A stretch of 64,000 nt of DNA from Helianthus annuus (taxonomy: Eukaryota; Streptophyta; Magnoliopsida; Asterales; Asteraceae), in the NCBI RefSeq assembly GCF_002127325.2, contig NC_035433.2:92582033-92646032 (forward strand), in the 5' to 3' direction. The notes below the pieces were generated by a model. That model made no database searches, was not told the origin of the DNA, and saw nothing but the letters and a program-made list of their open reading frames with translations. Of this stretch, positions 34,631 through 45,887 are shown piece by piece (the first letter of the stretch is position 1; every line of letters starts with the position of its first letter). The translations under genes were made by a program, and so were the position numbers.

Positions 34631-37116
34631 TGTCACACCCCCAAAATCCCACCTGCGGGGTACTACCGCTTGGAGGCGTGACTGACCAGGATCCAGCCAC
34701 CAATCATACTGAACAAGCATATAAGCAGTTATAAAAGTTTACCAATACGATTGGCGTTTCAAAATAAACAAGTTAAGTTGCAAGCGGAAGCATAAGTTTA
34801 AAGTTATAACATAAGTTCAAAAGTTTCAAGTTTAACATAGCACGTAGCAATCCGTGTCCCACAACGACCCTCCTCCATGCAAGCTCCAGCTGAGTACCTA
34901 TGGTCCTGCAAAGCATGTAGTAACGAGTCAACAACTAGTTGAGTGAGTTCACGGTTGGGTGTTTGTTTTAGTTATTCCGAAAACAGTTTCCTTTAACTGG
35001 CATCCTGCCGTGGGGGTTACCCCATAGTTTAAAAACGTGACCTGTTCATTCCCAGTTACTCCGGCACTCCAGCCGTGGGGGCTACCCCATGTTAGTTATC
35101 AGGCATTTCGGCCGTGGGGGCTACCCCATGCGTACACTAGACTCGTTACCATATCGACTGCTGACTGTAGTCATGTTTAAGTGCCCTGAAAACATCAATG
35201 TCTATCATCATTGACGTGCCCCAGATCCATTAGTTCACGCCCGTCCTCTGCGGCACGGTGTGAGGCTTGTCAGACCTAAATAGCGCTATCTAACTAATGA
35301 CCCGCTCGCCATTGGCCCGGCGATTAGTCGATACAAAAAGGAGGGACTTCGTGATAGAGTTTTAGTCTAGTACGTTTATCCGTCCATCCGGACGAGGAAT
35401 CACATTCCTGAACCACTGACGTCCTACCCAAGGAGGACGAGGAATCCACGTTCCTTAACCCCGTTCCCAACCCAGGGAATCCCATGCTTTGTAAAGGGTG
35501 TGAACTCACCTTTGTTTGCTCGGCAGTTAATCACAGAAAGATCAATCAAGTCGCAAGTAGTCAATAACGTCCTAACACGGATATCACTTATAATCAGATT
35601 CGAACCAAGTAGTGCACAAATGTTCAACACGTATGGCAAACACGTTTAACATACACAGTTCACGGTTACAGTCAAATACAAACCCAGAGTCCATGTGTGA
35701 GGCCCAAACAGTTGGGCTCGTGATAACAGACCCAAATAACACATCAACAGTAACACAGAAGTCCATAAATTCGGCCCACTAACTTAGGCCCAAAGTGTGG
35801 TCTCGAGTCGCAACCGGACTCGCAAGCATGGTCTCGAGTCATGCTGTGTGTGCTGATCTCAGGTGGTTGCGAGTCGCAACCAGTGTCGCAACCATGGTTT
35901 CGGCTTGTCATGCTGAGGTCTCGAGTCGCAACGGGACTCGTAACCTGTGGTTTCGGCTTGTCCTGTTATGGTTGCGAGTCGCCACCGCGTGGTCTCGAGT
36001 CATCACGCTGTGGTTGCGAGTCGCAACTGGTTGATTGCGAGTCGGTATGCTGTCATTTTCACGTTCAGTGATGATGCAGATATGGTCAGCTTAATGGTAC
36101 AATATAATCAGGCCCAAATCAGGAAACTACCAATAGAATTTCACTAACATGTTTTCCTAATCAGGTTATTGGTCAAAGTGGATCAAAATCACAAGGGTTT
36201 TCAATCTTCAACTATCATTCAAAGTGTTCTTCATACATTCAAACCCATATTCAACAAGTTCATAACATATTAATCACTTATTCAACCAAAACTATGAACA
36301 AGCATCAAAACACTTAACATAACACACAACTCGGTTTTCATATATGTCCGATTTCATGCCAAGTGCAACCCGATTTTATGTATCATCAAGATCTAGTAGT
36401 TTAAACTCTATTTAACCCAAGATATCATAACCCATGCATATAGTTTCATCTTTCGACAACAAATGGTTATTTCATCAAACAAGCTTCTTGATAAACAATC
36501 ATCTCATATAAAAGAACAACTTAACCATCAAACTCAAACACTAAGCATAACATGAATCATCAACATTCATACATCACAAATCACAACAAAAATCAACCAT
36601 AAACATTAAAAACACTAACCGGTTAATGGGTTGCGAGGGTGTGTGTAAAGCTTCCAACCGGGTGTGTGTGTGAGCCGATCCAAGTCCAAATCCGAGAATG
36701 ATGAAGTGTTTGTGTTCTAGGGTTTAAGTGAGAGAAGTAGGAGAGTGTGTGTGTGTAATGTTCAACAAAGTGGTAACAAATAACTAAGGGTGGTTTATAT
36801 AGGCTAGTTCAAGTGTGTGCACCCTTAGTGGGTTTCGAGTGGGTTTACGGCCCAATGGCCCAACCGGCCAAAGGTTCTCGGCCCAAATGCCCATTCGGTC
36901 ACTATTCACTCGAGACCTCATGGTCTCGAGTCGGGTTCTTTGTTCTCGGGTTGGGTTCTCGGTTCACATAAAACACGTACACATATATATATATATACAA
37001 ATGCATACATACCAAGCACATAAAAGTTCACGTTTATCATTAAGTTTAGTCAGTCAACTAGTCACATAATGTACCAGCAAGTTACAACGAAAGGTTCTAA
37101 ATTTCGAGTTGTCACA
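34631..37116 (-). repeat. 5' LTR of gypsy F
   Basis: In sense it starts TGTGACAACTCG and ends GGGGGTGTGACA. TATA box at 36794-36803 (CTATATAAACC). Downstream come the GAGTCGCAAC cluster, then the donor and the hairpin-rich interval. Near-identity with the other LTR argues for a very recent insertion. Confidence 0.95.
34906..35509 (-). other. Putative LTR intron of F, 5' LTR copy
   Basis: Minus-strand donor AACAAAG|GTGAGTTCACAC and acceptor CATGCTTTGCAG|GACC, 604 bases. Flanking exon words CCGAGCAAAC and GGACC.TAGGTAC match D. The interval contains the E/F fold (35228-35299), three CATGGGG...CCCCCA hairpins (about 35008-35130) and GGAAT/ATTCC hairpins (about 35390-35460). Predicted only. Confidence 0.5.
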
Positions 37117-39679
37117 CTGCTAACCCCAGGAAACTACGAATCTCTTTAGGCGTCTTTGGCTCTTGCCAATTCATGACAGCTTCTACTTTAGCGGGATCCA
37201 CTTGGATACCACGCTCGCTGACAACATGTCCAAGGAATTGGACTTCTCGAAGCCAGAATTCGCACTTAGAGAATTTGGCATAGAGTTTCTCATGATGCAG
37301 GAGTTTGAGAATACAACGAAGGTGTTTCTCATGGTCAGCTCGGTTCTTCGAGTAGATAAGAATATCGTCGATGAAAACGATGACGAATTTGTCTAAGTAC
37401 GGCTTGCAAACGCGATTCATGAGGTCCATGAATGCAGCCGGTGCATTAGTGAGCCCAAAAGGCATCACTAGGAACTCATAATGACCATATCGAGTCCTAA
37501 ATGCGGTTTTATGTACGTCTTCATCTCTGACTTTCAGTTGATGGTAGCCTGACCTCAAGTCAATCTTCGAGAAATAACTTGCCCCTTGTAACTGATCGAA
37601 CAAATCGTCGATCCTCGGCAAGGAATATCTATTCTTTATTGTGACCTTATTAAGCTCGCGATAATCGATGCACAGACGCATCGATCCGTCCTTCTTCTTG
37701 ACAAACAGGACAGGTGCTCCCCAGGGAGACGAACTAGGTTTGATGAAACCTTTAGCTAGTAGTTCATCCAGTTGGGTCTTCAACTCCTTCATTTCGGTTG
37801 GCGCTAGCCTGTAAGGCGCTCGAGCAATAGGTGCTGCTCCAGGGATGATATCGATCCTGAATTCCACTTGCCTATCTGGTGGCAAACCAGGTAGATCTTC
37901 AGGGAAAACTTCTGGATATTCCGAAATGACGGGAATGTCTTCTATCTTCGGTTTAGGCTCATCAAAAATCACATGTGCCATGTAGATGACACAACCCTTC
38001 TTTAGACATTTTGAAGCCTTGAGCATAGTCACTTGCTCAGGCAATCCGTACTGGGTATCTCCTCGAATGGTAAGCGATTCACCAGACGGAGTCTTTATCA
38101 CCACTTGCTTTCTGTTGCAGACGATTTGGGCCTGGTTGTGAGATAACCAGTCCATACCCAGAACTATGTCAAAACCAGCCAATTTAAAGGGAAGTAGAGA
38201 TAGAGGAAAAGAGTGGTTCTTAATGGATATTACACATCCATCTAACACAGTGGAGACGGTTTCTATGGTGCCATCTGCTAGCTCTACCTCATAATTCACA
38301 TTTAAGGTTTTGACAGGCATATTCAGCAATTTGCAAAATTTATGATCTACGAAAGACTTATCAGCGCCCGAATCAAAAAGTACTCTTGCAAAGATATCAT
38401 TTACTAGAAAAGTACCTGTGATCACGTTATCGTCTAGCACTGCTTCTTTCGCATCCATCCTGAAGACTCTCGCATTGGTCTTCTTGGTGTCTTCAGGCTT
38501 CTTGGCGTATTTAGGGCAGTTTCTTTTAATGTGCCCTTTCTCGTTGCAGCCGTAGCAGGTTGCATCCTTTATCTTTTTGAAATCCACGGTCTTGTGGTCC
38601 TTGGACTTGCATAGCCCGCAAGCAAATGACTTCGACTGAGTCTGCGAGTTCGATTCGAGTCTACACTTTCCAAAGTGATGTCTCTTGCAATTCTTGCACT
38701 TGGGCTTCTCACCAGATTGTTGCCCATCCTTCCTTGACTCAGACCCCCTCTTGCTGTCACCGTTTCCACGCTTGCCCGACCTTCGTGAAGTATCATCTTC
38801 ACGCTTTCTCTTCTCAGCCTCTTTGTTCCTCAGCGATCTTTCTCGGACCGCATCCAGAGTAAGGGACAAAGATATGTCGGCTACAGATCTAAAGGTCGCT
38901 GGCCGAGAGGCCTTCACGCTTGCCTTTATTTCGGGGGCTAACCCACCGATAAAACGAGCTATTCTCTTTGGCTCCGGTGTTACCAGATACGGAACCGACC
39001 GGGACATCATGTTGAAGCATGTGAGGTAAGCTTGACAGTCAAGGTTCGTCATAACCAACGATAGAAAGTCGGTCTCGATCTTTTCCACCTCATGTTGAGG
39101 GCAGTAATTTTCCTTGATGAGAGAAATGAATTCCTCCCATGTCATGCTGTATAAAACAGCCTTCCCCGAGGCCTGAACCAGAGACCTCCACCAAGCCAGG
39201 GCCTCGCCCTTGAATGATTGTGAAACAAACTTTACCACATCTTTCTCTGCGCAACCACTGATGTCCACCACGGTGTCCATCTCGTCTAGCCACGTCATAC
39301 ATTCTACCGCGCCTTTCTCCCCAGTGAAATCTCGGGGTTTACAAGATACAAAATACTTATAGGTGCAGTCCCTGGCACGAGATGCATCAGTATACACTTT
39401 TTCTGGACGGACACTGTTTTCATTAGATGAGTGATTATCATCGTCCTTTTTACGCTTGGACGGTGGTTTGCTGTGAGATTTTGAGTGGGTTTTCGGCTTT
39501 GAGTGTGGTTTGGATATGGTTCTGCTCCGGGACTCAGTGTACTCTTCATACTGTCGATCCAAGGCTGCCTTAACAGCACCATCGACAAGAGCTTTTAATT
39601 CCGCGCCCGTCATATGAACCTGGGCGTTATCATATTCGTCTTCTTTGGAGTGACTATTCACTTCATTGGAATCAGCCAT
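37117..39679 (-). pseudogene. gag, protease and RT part of gypsy C polyprotein
   Basis: An ATG at 39679 opens a frame of about 850 codons until F's insertion. Gag capsid core ([23 protein letters not shown]) spans about residues 110-190. Zinc region about 330-400: [12 protein letters not shown], a second finger with a Cys replaced by Phe ([14 protein letters not shown]), and [14 protein letters not shown]. Protease DSGADKSF is near residue 434 and [12 protein letters not shown] near 771. Sequence then breaks at FLGLA where F inserted; RNase H and integrase continue at 27081. The N-terminus is rich in Lys/Ser, possibly a basic tail. Confidence 0.88.
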
Positions 39680-40695
39680 CGTAACTTGAATCTGCTACAG
39701 AAGATAACGAAAACGTTTTATTTAGGAGTTTATTATGGAATTGTCTTTTATGGCAATTCATTAACCATGGTAACAGAGACCATATCTGGTTAATTTGTTA
39801 CTCACATTCATTTAGGATTTGAATATAACTTATCCTAATTACAAATAATATTGTTAGTGGCATAAAAGCCTAGTCACGAGGACGTTTTTATAATATTAGC
39901 CGGGATTACAGAGAATCAAGGCATGAAGGTTTGAACCGTAGTCCTTTTATCTTCTCTGGCAGGGAGTCATAGACCACCACTGCCTTTTGTCTTATTTGAC
40001 AATAAATTTAGCCCGTAGGCACTACATCACTAATGGATGTTTAATAGGTTTGGCCCGTAGGCATTACATCACTAATGGATGTTTAACAAATGATCATCTT
40101 TATTGACGATTTAACCCATGATTTACAAATCATTAATTTGGGCTTTGGAATCCTTAAAAGGATTCTTATATAAGAATGACGCGTGCGATTTTAACGAATC
40201 ACATCTGCCATGAACCTTAACATGATCCCAGAGGTTAACTGGAAATCTGAATCTTTTAATCAGGTCTTACCATCTTGGTCGGATCTTATAATGACACCTG
40301 GCTAGGTTTCACTCTTAAGATTCTTTATTTAGGCAGATTTAAATTTAAAAGGAATGATTTTCGATTTATTTCATATATAATAACAACAAAAATGAAATTT
40401 ATAACATAACATTCCATAAATTTCAAATATGATTACATGCTGCCCTAAACGGGACTTCTTAAATAAATAAATACCTACGCAGAGGTTTATAGAAAAACAA
40501 GTCCACGCAGGGACCAAATACATAGATAGATGTCCACAGAGGGACTAAAAAGATAAGTCCACGCAGGGACTGAAATGCAATTGTCCACGCAGGGACTAAA
40601 CACGATAAATGTCCACACAGGGACTAAAATACTCTAAGCAAATGTCCTCGTAGGGATTTTGCTTGTGATAGTAAATACTGTAATACATAAAGAGA
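39680..40695 (-). other. Spacer between ORF1 and gag in C
   Basis: About 1 kb with no open frame. A two-copy tandem repeat (GGCCCGTAGGCATTACATC plus flank) lies near 40007-40088, and the GTCCACGCAGGGAC array is at 40500-40650. It probably acts as a long leader for gag translation or holds splice or internal-entry signals; this is inference. Confidence 0.5.
40500..40650 (-). repeat. GTCCACGCAGGGAC array in C spacer
   Basis: Six imperfect copies of GTCCACGCAGGGACTAAA spaced about 20-30 bp, with variants ACAGAGGGAC, ACACAGGGAC and CTCGTAGGGA. Each copy can fold as GTCC...GGAC. Confidence 0.75.
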
Positions 40696-41910
40696 TTAAT
40701 GATCTCGTTTCTTCCTCCCTTTCAGTAGGTTTTCTAAGCCTTTGAGAAATCCACGATTACTCTTACGTTCTTGTTCGAAGTCTCGTTCCACACGGTTTAG
40801 CCGGTGGAGTATTTCTTCTTGCTCCGGTGGAGAAAAACGTGGCTGCTGCGACGGTTGCTGAACCGGAGGTCTAGGAGGTATTGGATACCCATGAGCTGAG
40901 TAATCTGGTCTCCAAGAGGTTCCATGGAGAGCATTGTAATTAGCCGCTACCACGTATGGATCGGCATCATAGTTATAGTTGTAGTGCGTGTGAGTCGGCT
41001 GCTCAAACGGATTATATGCGGTGGAACCGCCATATGCTGGTATAGGGTTATCATAGCCGAAAGGTGGCGGAGGTGGTGCAACTGGTGCAGAATTCACCTC
41101 TGCAAGGTGACCCGAAGGTTCACCTAATTGTGGTTCTTCTTCAGGCACTGACGGAAAGTGACTCGCACTCGAGTCGCGAGGGGTGCTGAAATGGAATTCC
41201 CCTCCTCGGGTGGACATCCGTGCGCCTGATCTTCTACGCCTTGGCGGATCTGGAATTACTGGTTGAACCGGTGGCGGTGGCGTAACTGCCACAAACCGCG
41301 AATCCTCAGAAGGATCCCGTTGTTGCTGTTGGTCATGAGGCGAGAAGTGATGAGATGGTGTGAAGTACCAATTACATTGGTCAAACCTCGCCTGGTAACT
41401 GTCGGGACCTTGATAGGGCGTCCCATGAAAGGATGACCCATCAGAAATCTCGATTGGATGATTGGGAGTACCCCTTGCAGGTTCGACGGGGTCTGTATCA
41501 TCGTCCATATCCACTGCATTATCTTCAGAAAAGTGATCCCCTGGTCCTAAAGGGTTATACCCTATTGGCTCTTGGACATAATCCGCTGGGTTAAACTGTC
41601 CTACGAAGAAAGATGAAGGATCGCCATAAGAACGGGGCGAAGCAGATCGCTGGAGAGGTATAAATGATGGTTGAGGGTTATTGGGGTCATTTTCTGAGTT
41701 TGGTCCAAAAGAATGACGGTATGAGGATGTTGAACTATGCGAGGTGGAATGTCTCGCAGGTTCAAAGAGGTTCCTTCTTCGTCTCTGTGGTTCCTCACTT
41801 CTTGTACTGGAAGGAGCTCGCATGTTCGAAGGACCAGCCTCGTGATCATTGTGAGTAATGATCGTCCCTTTGCCTCTTCCTCCTCTTCCTCTTCTAATTG
41901 CTGGTGGCAT
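40696..41910 (-). CDS. ORF1 of gypsy C, extra protein upstream of gag
   Basis: 404-codon frame from the ATG at 41910; the upstream extension begins with TTG and is less likely. The product starts MPPAIRRGRGGRGKG, basic and RGG-like, then is Pro/Ser-rich and probably disordered, with poly-Pro runs (VAPPPPPFGYDN) and Tyr/Asn-rich segments. It ends in a charged helical stretch (EEILHRLNRVERDFEQERK, about residues 368-387) and a KGRKKRDH tail. No catalytic, zinc-finger or membrane motif is visible. It lies between PBS and gag on the element strand, so it belongs to C. An intact 1.2-kb frame in an element whose pol has two stops suggests selection or luck. Function unknown; an RNA-binding or Gag accessory role is guesswork. 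Confidence 0.7.
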   Translation of the reverse strand: MPPAIRRGRGGRGKGTIITHNDHEAGPSNMRAPSSTRSEEPQRRRRNLFEPARHSTSHSSTSSYRHSFGPNSENDPNNPQPSFIPLQRSASPRSYGDPSSFFVGQFNPADYVQEPIGYNPLGPGDHFSEDNAVDMDDDTDPVEPARGTPNHPIEISDGSSFHGTPYQGPDSYQARFDQCNWYFTPSHHFSPHDQQQQRDPSEDSRFVAVTPPPPVQPVIPDPPRRRRSGARMSTRGGEFHFSTPRDSSASHFPSVPEEEPQLGEPSGHLAEVNSAPVAPPPPPFGYDNPIPAYGGSTAYNPFEQPTHTHYNYNYDADPYVVAANYNALHGTSWRPDYSAHGYPIPPRPPVQQPSQQPRFSPPEQEEILHRLNRVERDFEQERKSNRGFLKGLENLLKGRKKRDH

Positions 41911-42020
41911 ATTTCCTGCTTTCAAAACTTTAAATCACAAATAACAATAAAAGACAAATTGGAATAAAGTTTCGAATTTGTCCTATTTTCTTGTCTAGAC
42001 TCAAGTATGTGCAATTGTGT

Positions 42021-42079
42021 CATTGAGATTAAACACTTTAGGATAGTGTTTAATTCTCTCAATGTTGGCTCTGATACCA
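42021..42079 (-). other. PBS and post-PBS hairpin of C
   Basis: PBS at 42068-42079. Next to it, in sense, is a hairpin with arms CATTGAGA/TCTCAATG and TTAAACACT/AGTGTTTAA (42021-42064). Same place as in D, E and F, unrelated sequence. Confidence 0.8.
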
Positions 42080-42082
42080 ACC

Positions 42083-45000
42083 TGTCACACCCCGATTTCC
42101 ACGTGTCTCACCGGTGGGCCCGGTGGGGGATTACCGTGACGTAGTTGGCAACAATATAGTCAAACCACACAATATATGAATGCACAGCGGAAGCATAAAG
42201 ATAAATATATTTCAACTTTATTTGTAATATCAAAGTATCACCATTGTTGAAATAAAATCCACAGGGGATCAGTAATAATAATAAAAGTATTGTTCAACAG
42301 ACGAAGGCATCCTTAAGCTTGCGAAACTCTTTAAGATGCTAAGGAGACATAGCCAGCCAATTACGTTTAGTACCTGCATTTAATCTTTTTGGGAAAATAC
42401 GTCAGTTTACACTGGTAAATACATTCAACCGACACTTTTGAAAAATGTTTATTAAAATTGATTTGAATGCACAAGGCACAAACTCTTTTATAACTTGGGA
42501 GAATTATTTAATGTTATAATCTTGTGAACGAATTACATGTTCCTTATGTGTTCAGTAGCCCGGATCAAGTCCGGGTTAAAGATCAATAGACACACCACAG
42601 CGATCTATTTATGCACTGACGAGTGTACGCCTACACTCCGCGCTTAGGTCGTGGCCATTTCGTAAAATGATGCCAGGGATATCCGGGACATGGTCATTAA
42701 CCCCCCAAAGGCTTTTAAGTAACAAGACTGTTTAAACGAGCCGATCAAATTTATTCAATTACCCACTTAACTATGGAAAATTTGATGCCCGATCAAGCGG
42801 TATGCTATACGCCGTAACCCAAGCCCGTATAACGGAAAATAAGTTAAAAGTATTTACCTTTGCAAGTATAAATCCTTAATCGAAATAAATTGCAGATAGC
42901 TTTTACTGGTCTCCTATTCTGGAACGGAGGTTTAAAAATAACCTATTAGAATCCTAACGGGTCTTTAATTTAGTCGTAGCTTAGACCGGTCAGTTTCAAA
43001 GGATAGTTACGGTTTAATCGCGTGAAAGGCGAAAACCATGAATGGAATGTGATTTGGACCCAACAAGTTTGAAGACTTGTTTTATATGGGTTTAATAACC
43101 ACACTCTGGATTTTGGGGTCAAAACAATATGGTTTGACCCGTTTCGGCTAGTTTATGTAAACAAATTACATAAGCCGAACCGTGCGCACAAAAGGCGCAA
43201 CGGGTAACCGTAGGAGTCCTACACTGGTTTCCTAACTCAATATGCTTTAAATAGGTTGTGATATCAGTAGGATACCTTCCACAATGCCCGTAACGAGTTT
43301 AAATCCATTTTATGCCCCGCAGGGGTATTTCGGTCTTTTTAAAGATTAATAAAGAGGTTTCTGAGTTTTACAGGAAATCTGAGTTTCCCGAACAGTTTAT
43401 GAAGTCCAAAATACTTTATTTATTATTTAAAATCAGTAGCAACTAGAATCGGGTCAAAAGACCTTGTAGAACCCAAGTTATGGCCGAAAAGGGTATATTC
43501 GGTATTTACCGAACCGTTGCCATAACCGCAGGTTATGAGTAGGTTAAAAATAATTAAAAATCTTTAAAAATCCCAAAATATTATTTTACATCAGTGTGTA
43601 AAAGGTTTGGTGTCGAATCTGGGTTTAGATAGGCGTTATGCTAATTGCGCTATTTAATTATTAAAGTTTCCGTAATTTGCGCTATTTAGCATAACCCCTA
43701 TTCTGGACCTCGGATTGACGTGAAACTTTAGGGACATGCTTAGAAATCAGTAACCAAGGTTATGATCCTTTCATATGTCCGAAATTCTCGTTTTAATTTA
43801 AAAAGGGCGTTACGGTCAACTTTTAAGCATTTAACGGAAATGTGTAAAAGACTCGGACAAACAACGAACCGGTCACAGAGGGTTATACCATCATGTAACC
43901 TGGTCCTAAGAGAGTCCTAAGGCATATCTATAACATACTTTAACGGGTCAGAACTGAAGTCAAAGCAAAAGTCAAAGCTTTGCGACTTTCGGCTCCAAAC
44001 CGGGTCAAAACAGAAAATGGTCGGATCAAACAAGCTTAGACTAGTTAATATACTTATTATCATGTTTTATGAGTGTTTAAACAGGTTACATATCATCTAC
44101 ATTACAGATTATGCATGAAATCGCAAAATAGCATTTCTGTTGACTTTTTCTAAGCACGTTTGACTCGACATTCGGACTAGTTAGAGTGGGAATCAGAGGG
44201 TGCCCTTTTAGGGGTTTAAAGCCCACATGATTACCAACATATAACTATCTTTGATTCGACAGACCACTGGACCATTTGTGATTTATCGCAAAGTCAATCG
44301 TTAATTACAACGGATTGACTTTTAAGCTAAAACTATGGAAAAACGAAACCACAAAGGGTTAGGCAACTTACAGAAGCTTGGTGCACGACTAAGGATGTTA
44401 GAGGAATGCTTTAGAGCTCCAGAAGTGAACTAGAATGCAGGTTTGAGGTGTATTTCACAATGGTACACTACCATGCCTTTTATAGTGAAAAACTTGGCTC
44501 AAGATCATTACAACTCACCCTACAATGGATCATGGATGTTCAGCAGGTGGCCCTGGGTGCTAGGGGGCATGTAGAGGGCGCCCATGCTTCAATAAATGCC
44601 CAAATGATCGTTCACTAGCTCAAACATTGAATCTGTCCAAAGTTTCTGCATCTGGGACTCCCACGCGGCCCGTATTAGGATTCAGACAACATGGACGTGG
44701 GCCGCCTGAATCCCTATGTCAGTAAACGGATCTTCAACTGGCGCGCGGCCCGCATTAGCTCGACCATATTCTTAACGCGGCCCGCCTGAGGGTTAAATTC
44801 CAAGATTTTCAAATCCTTTGTAATGATTAACCTGACCTTTCGGTTTCGAAGGGGTAACTTTGCGATTTGGCCCTCGATTATTTACAATTAAGGGCCTCAT
44901 GACTTTTACCCGCATTGTTAAGTCCCCGGTTAGTTTAATTACTATCCGAAAAGCCTTAACTTTTATTGTTGACGCTTTTAACCCCTCGCATACGAATTTG

Positions 45001-45391
45001 ATCATAACTTTCTCGTTTTAAAACGGAACTTCGTGAAATTTATATAGTATATTCTAGTGAGCGTATTTTACTGTTACAAAGCCTCGGGTTTGTCAAGGGG
45101 TCACTCAGAGGTATCAATTAAACATGTTGACACGATTAACCCCTGTAGCTTGTAATCTCTCACTTTCTCCCGCGTTTCGCTCCGTACGATCCATGATTTA
45201 TTCGTTTGAAGGTACGAGCATCATTTAGGGTTACTATACATTATATTTACCCTTTGTTGACATTTATAACCCTCGAATTTGCATACTTTCAAGGTTTGTC
45301 AACTTTAGTCCTTTACTTAGTATTTACTACCACGTGTAAACTCATGACACGTGTCAACACATTATTGGACACAAAATTTTGAGGTGTTACA
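42083..45391 (-). repeat. 5' LTR of gypsy C
   Basis: 3309 bp; in sense it starts TGTAACACC and ends GGGGTGTGACA. TATA at 44476-44485 (CTATAAAAGG on minus). Four GCGGCCCG-type motifs at about 44664-44788 lie upstream of it. Intron-like interval 42374-42857. No protein-coding frame is supported. Confidence 0.93.
42374..42857 (-). other. Putative LTR intron of C, 5' LTR copy
   Basis: Minus-strand donor TTGCAAAG|GTAAATAC and acceptor TTAAATGCAG|GTACTAAA, 484 bases. It contains hairpin CCCGGA/TCCGGG (42560-42576) and an imperfect palindrome around GGATATCC. Weaker than the D, E and F cases. Predicted only. Confidence 0.4.
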
Positions 45392-45396
45392 CTAAC

Positions 45397-45448
45397 AATT
45401 GGTATCAGAGCATAGCACAGTCAAATTCGATCTAACAATCAATTTGAC
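45397..45448 (+). other. PBS and post-PBS hairpin of copia B
   Basis: PBS TTGGTATCAGAGC at 45399-45411, right after the displaced last LTR base. The hairpin has arms GTCAAATT (45420-45427) and AATTTGAC (45441-45448). Confidence 0.75.
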
Positions 45449-45566
45449 ATAAAAGTTCACCTCAAATTCATTGATACTTCAGTTATTCATATTTAGTTGA
45501 AAAACAGAGTAAAGGGTAATCACGTATAAAAGTTAATCATTCAAAAACATCTGTAAAACAACCAAG

Positions 45567-45887
45567 ATGACATCACACTCACAAGACCCTCACAACACCG
45601 GAACACTATTCAAGCAACCTATGCTTGTCAGATCCGAGTACAATATCTGGAAACGTAGGATGGGCCATGTGTTAGCTCAGCAAAAAACTGGCTGCTGGAA
45701 GTCAGTCATCTTTGGACCACACGTTCCGATGGTGCCTAGCACAGAAGATCCCAAAGGCCAAGTTCCTAAAAGCCTTGAAAATTACTCAGAACAGGATTTT
45801 CAAAAAATTGAATTAGATGCAAAGGCTTTTAGCATAGTGGCTTCAGCTCTCCCAAATGACATTTATGCTGGACTGTTACATTGTAAC
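45567..45887 (+). pseudogene. gag of copia B, N-terminal part
   Basis: Begins MTSHSQDPHNTGTLFKQPMLVRSEYNIWKRRMGHVL, a typical copia Gag start (W..W-type capsid N-terminus). Open for 107 codons until solo LTR G inserted after GLLHCN. The frame resumes at 53324 beyond the duplicated GTAAC. Confidence 0.85.

Larger units (their letters stand above)
27082..37116 (-). mobile_element. Young gypsy chromovirus F
   Basis: TSD CTGCT (27077-27081 and 37117-37121). LTRs are 2486 bp each; I found a single difference (T/C near 28978 versus 36527). PBS, PPT and one long gag-pol frame are present. The element is 10,035 bp. It interrupts C's pol inside the RT-RNase H connection. It is the most recent insertion here and possibly an active or recently active copy, if the 98-bp gag insert is spliced. 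Confidence 0.95.
4212..45391 (-). mobile_element. Gypsy chromovirus C with extra upstream ORF
   Basis: Bounded by TSD CTAAC (4207-4211 and 45392-45396). Ends are TGTCACACC...GGTGTTACA. Sense is minus: 5' LTR 42083-45391, PBS 42068-42079, extra ORF 40696-41910, gag-pol 39679 leftwards, PPT 25040-25055, 3' LTR 22945-25039 plus 4212-5414. Without D and F the element is about 13.6 kb. Pol order PR-RT-RH-INT-chromodomain places it among chromoviruses, probably the Tekay/Del clade. LTRs differ by roughly 45 substitutions plus small indels by eye (about 1.4%). Pol has two nonsense codons and a frameshift. Confidence 0.92.

Noticed and set aside
40696..41910. C ORF1 as a captured host gene
   Set aside because: It lies precisely between PBS and gag on the element strand and has no introns or recognisable host domain; element origin is simpler, though not proven.
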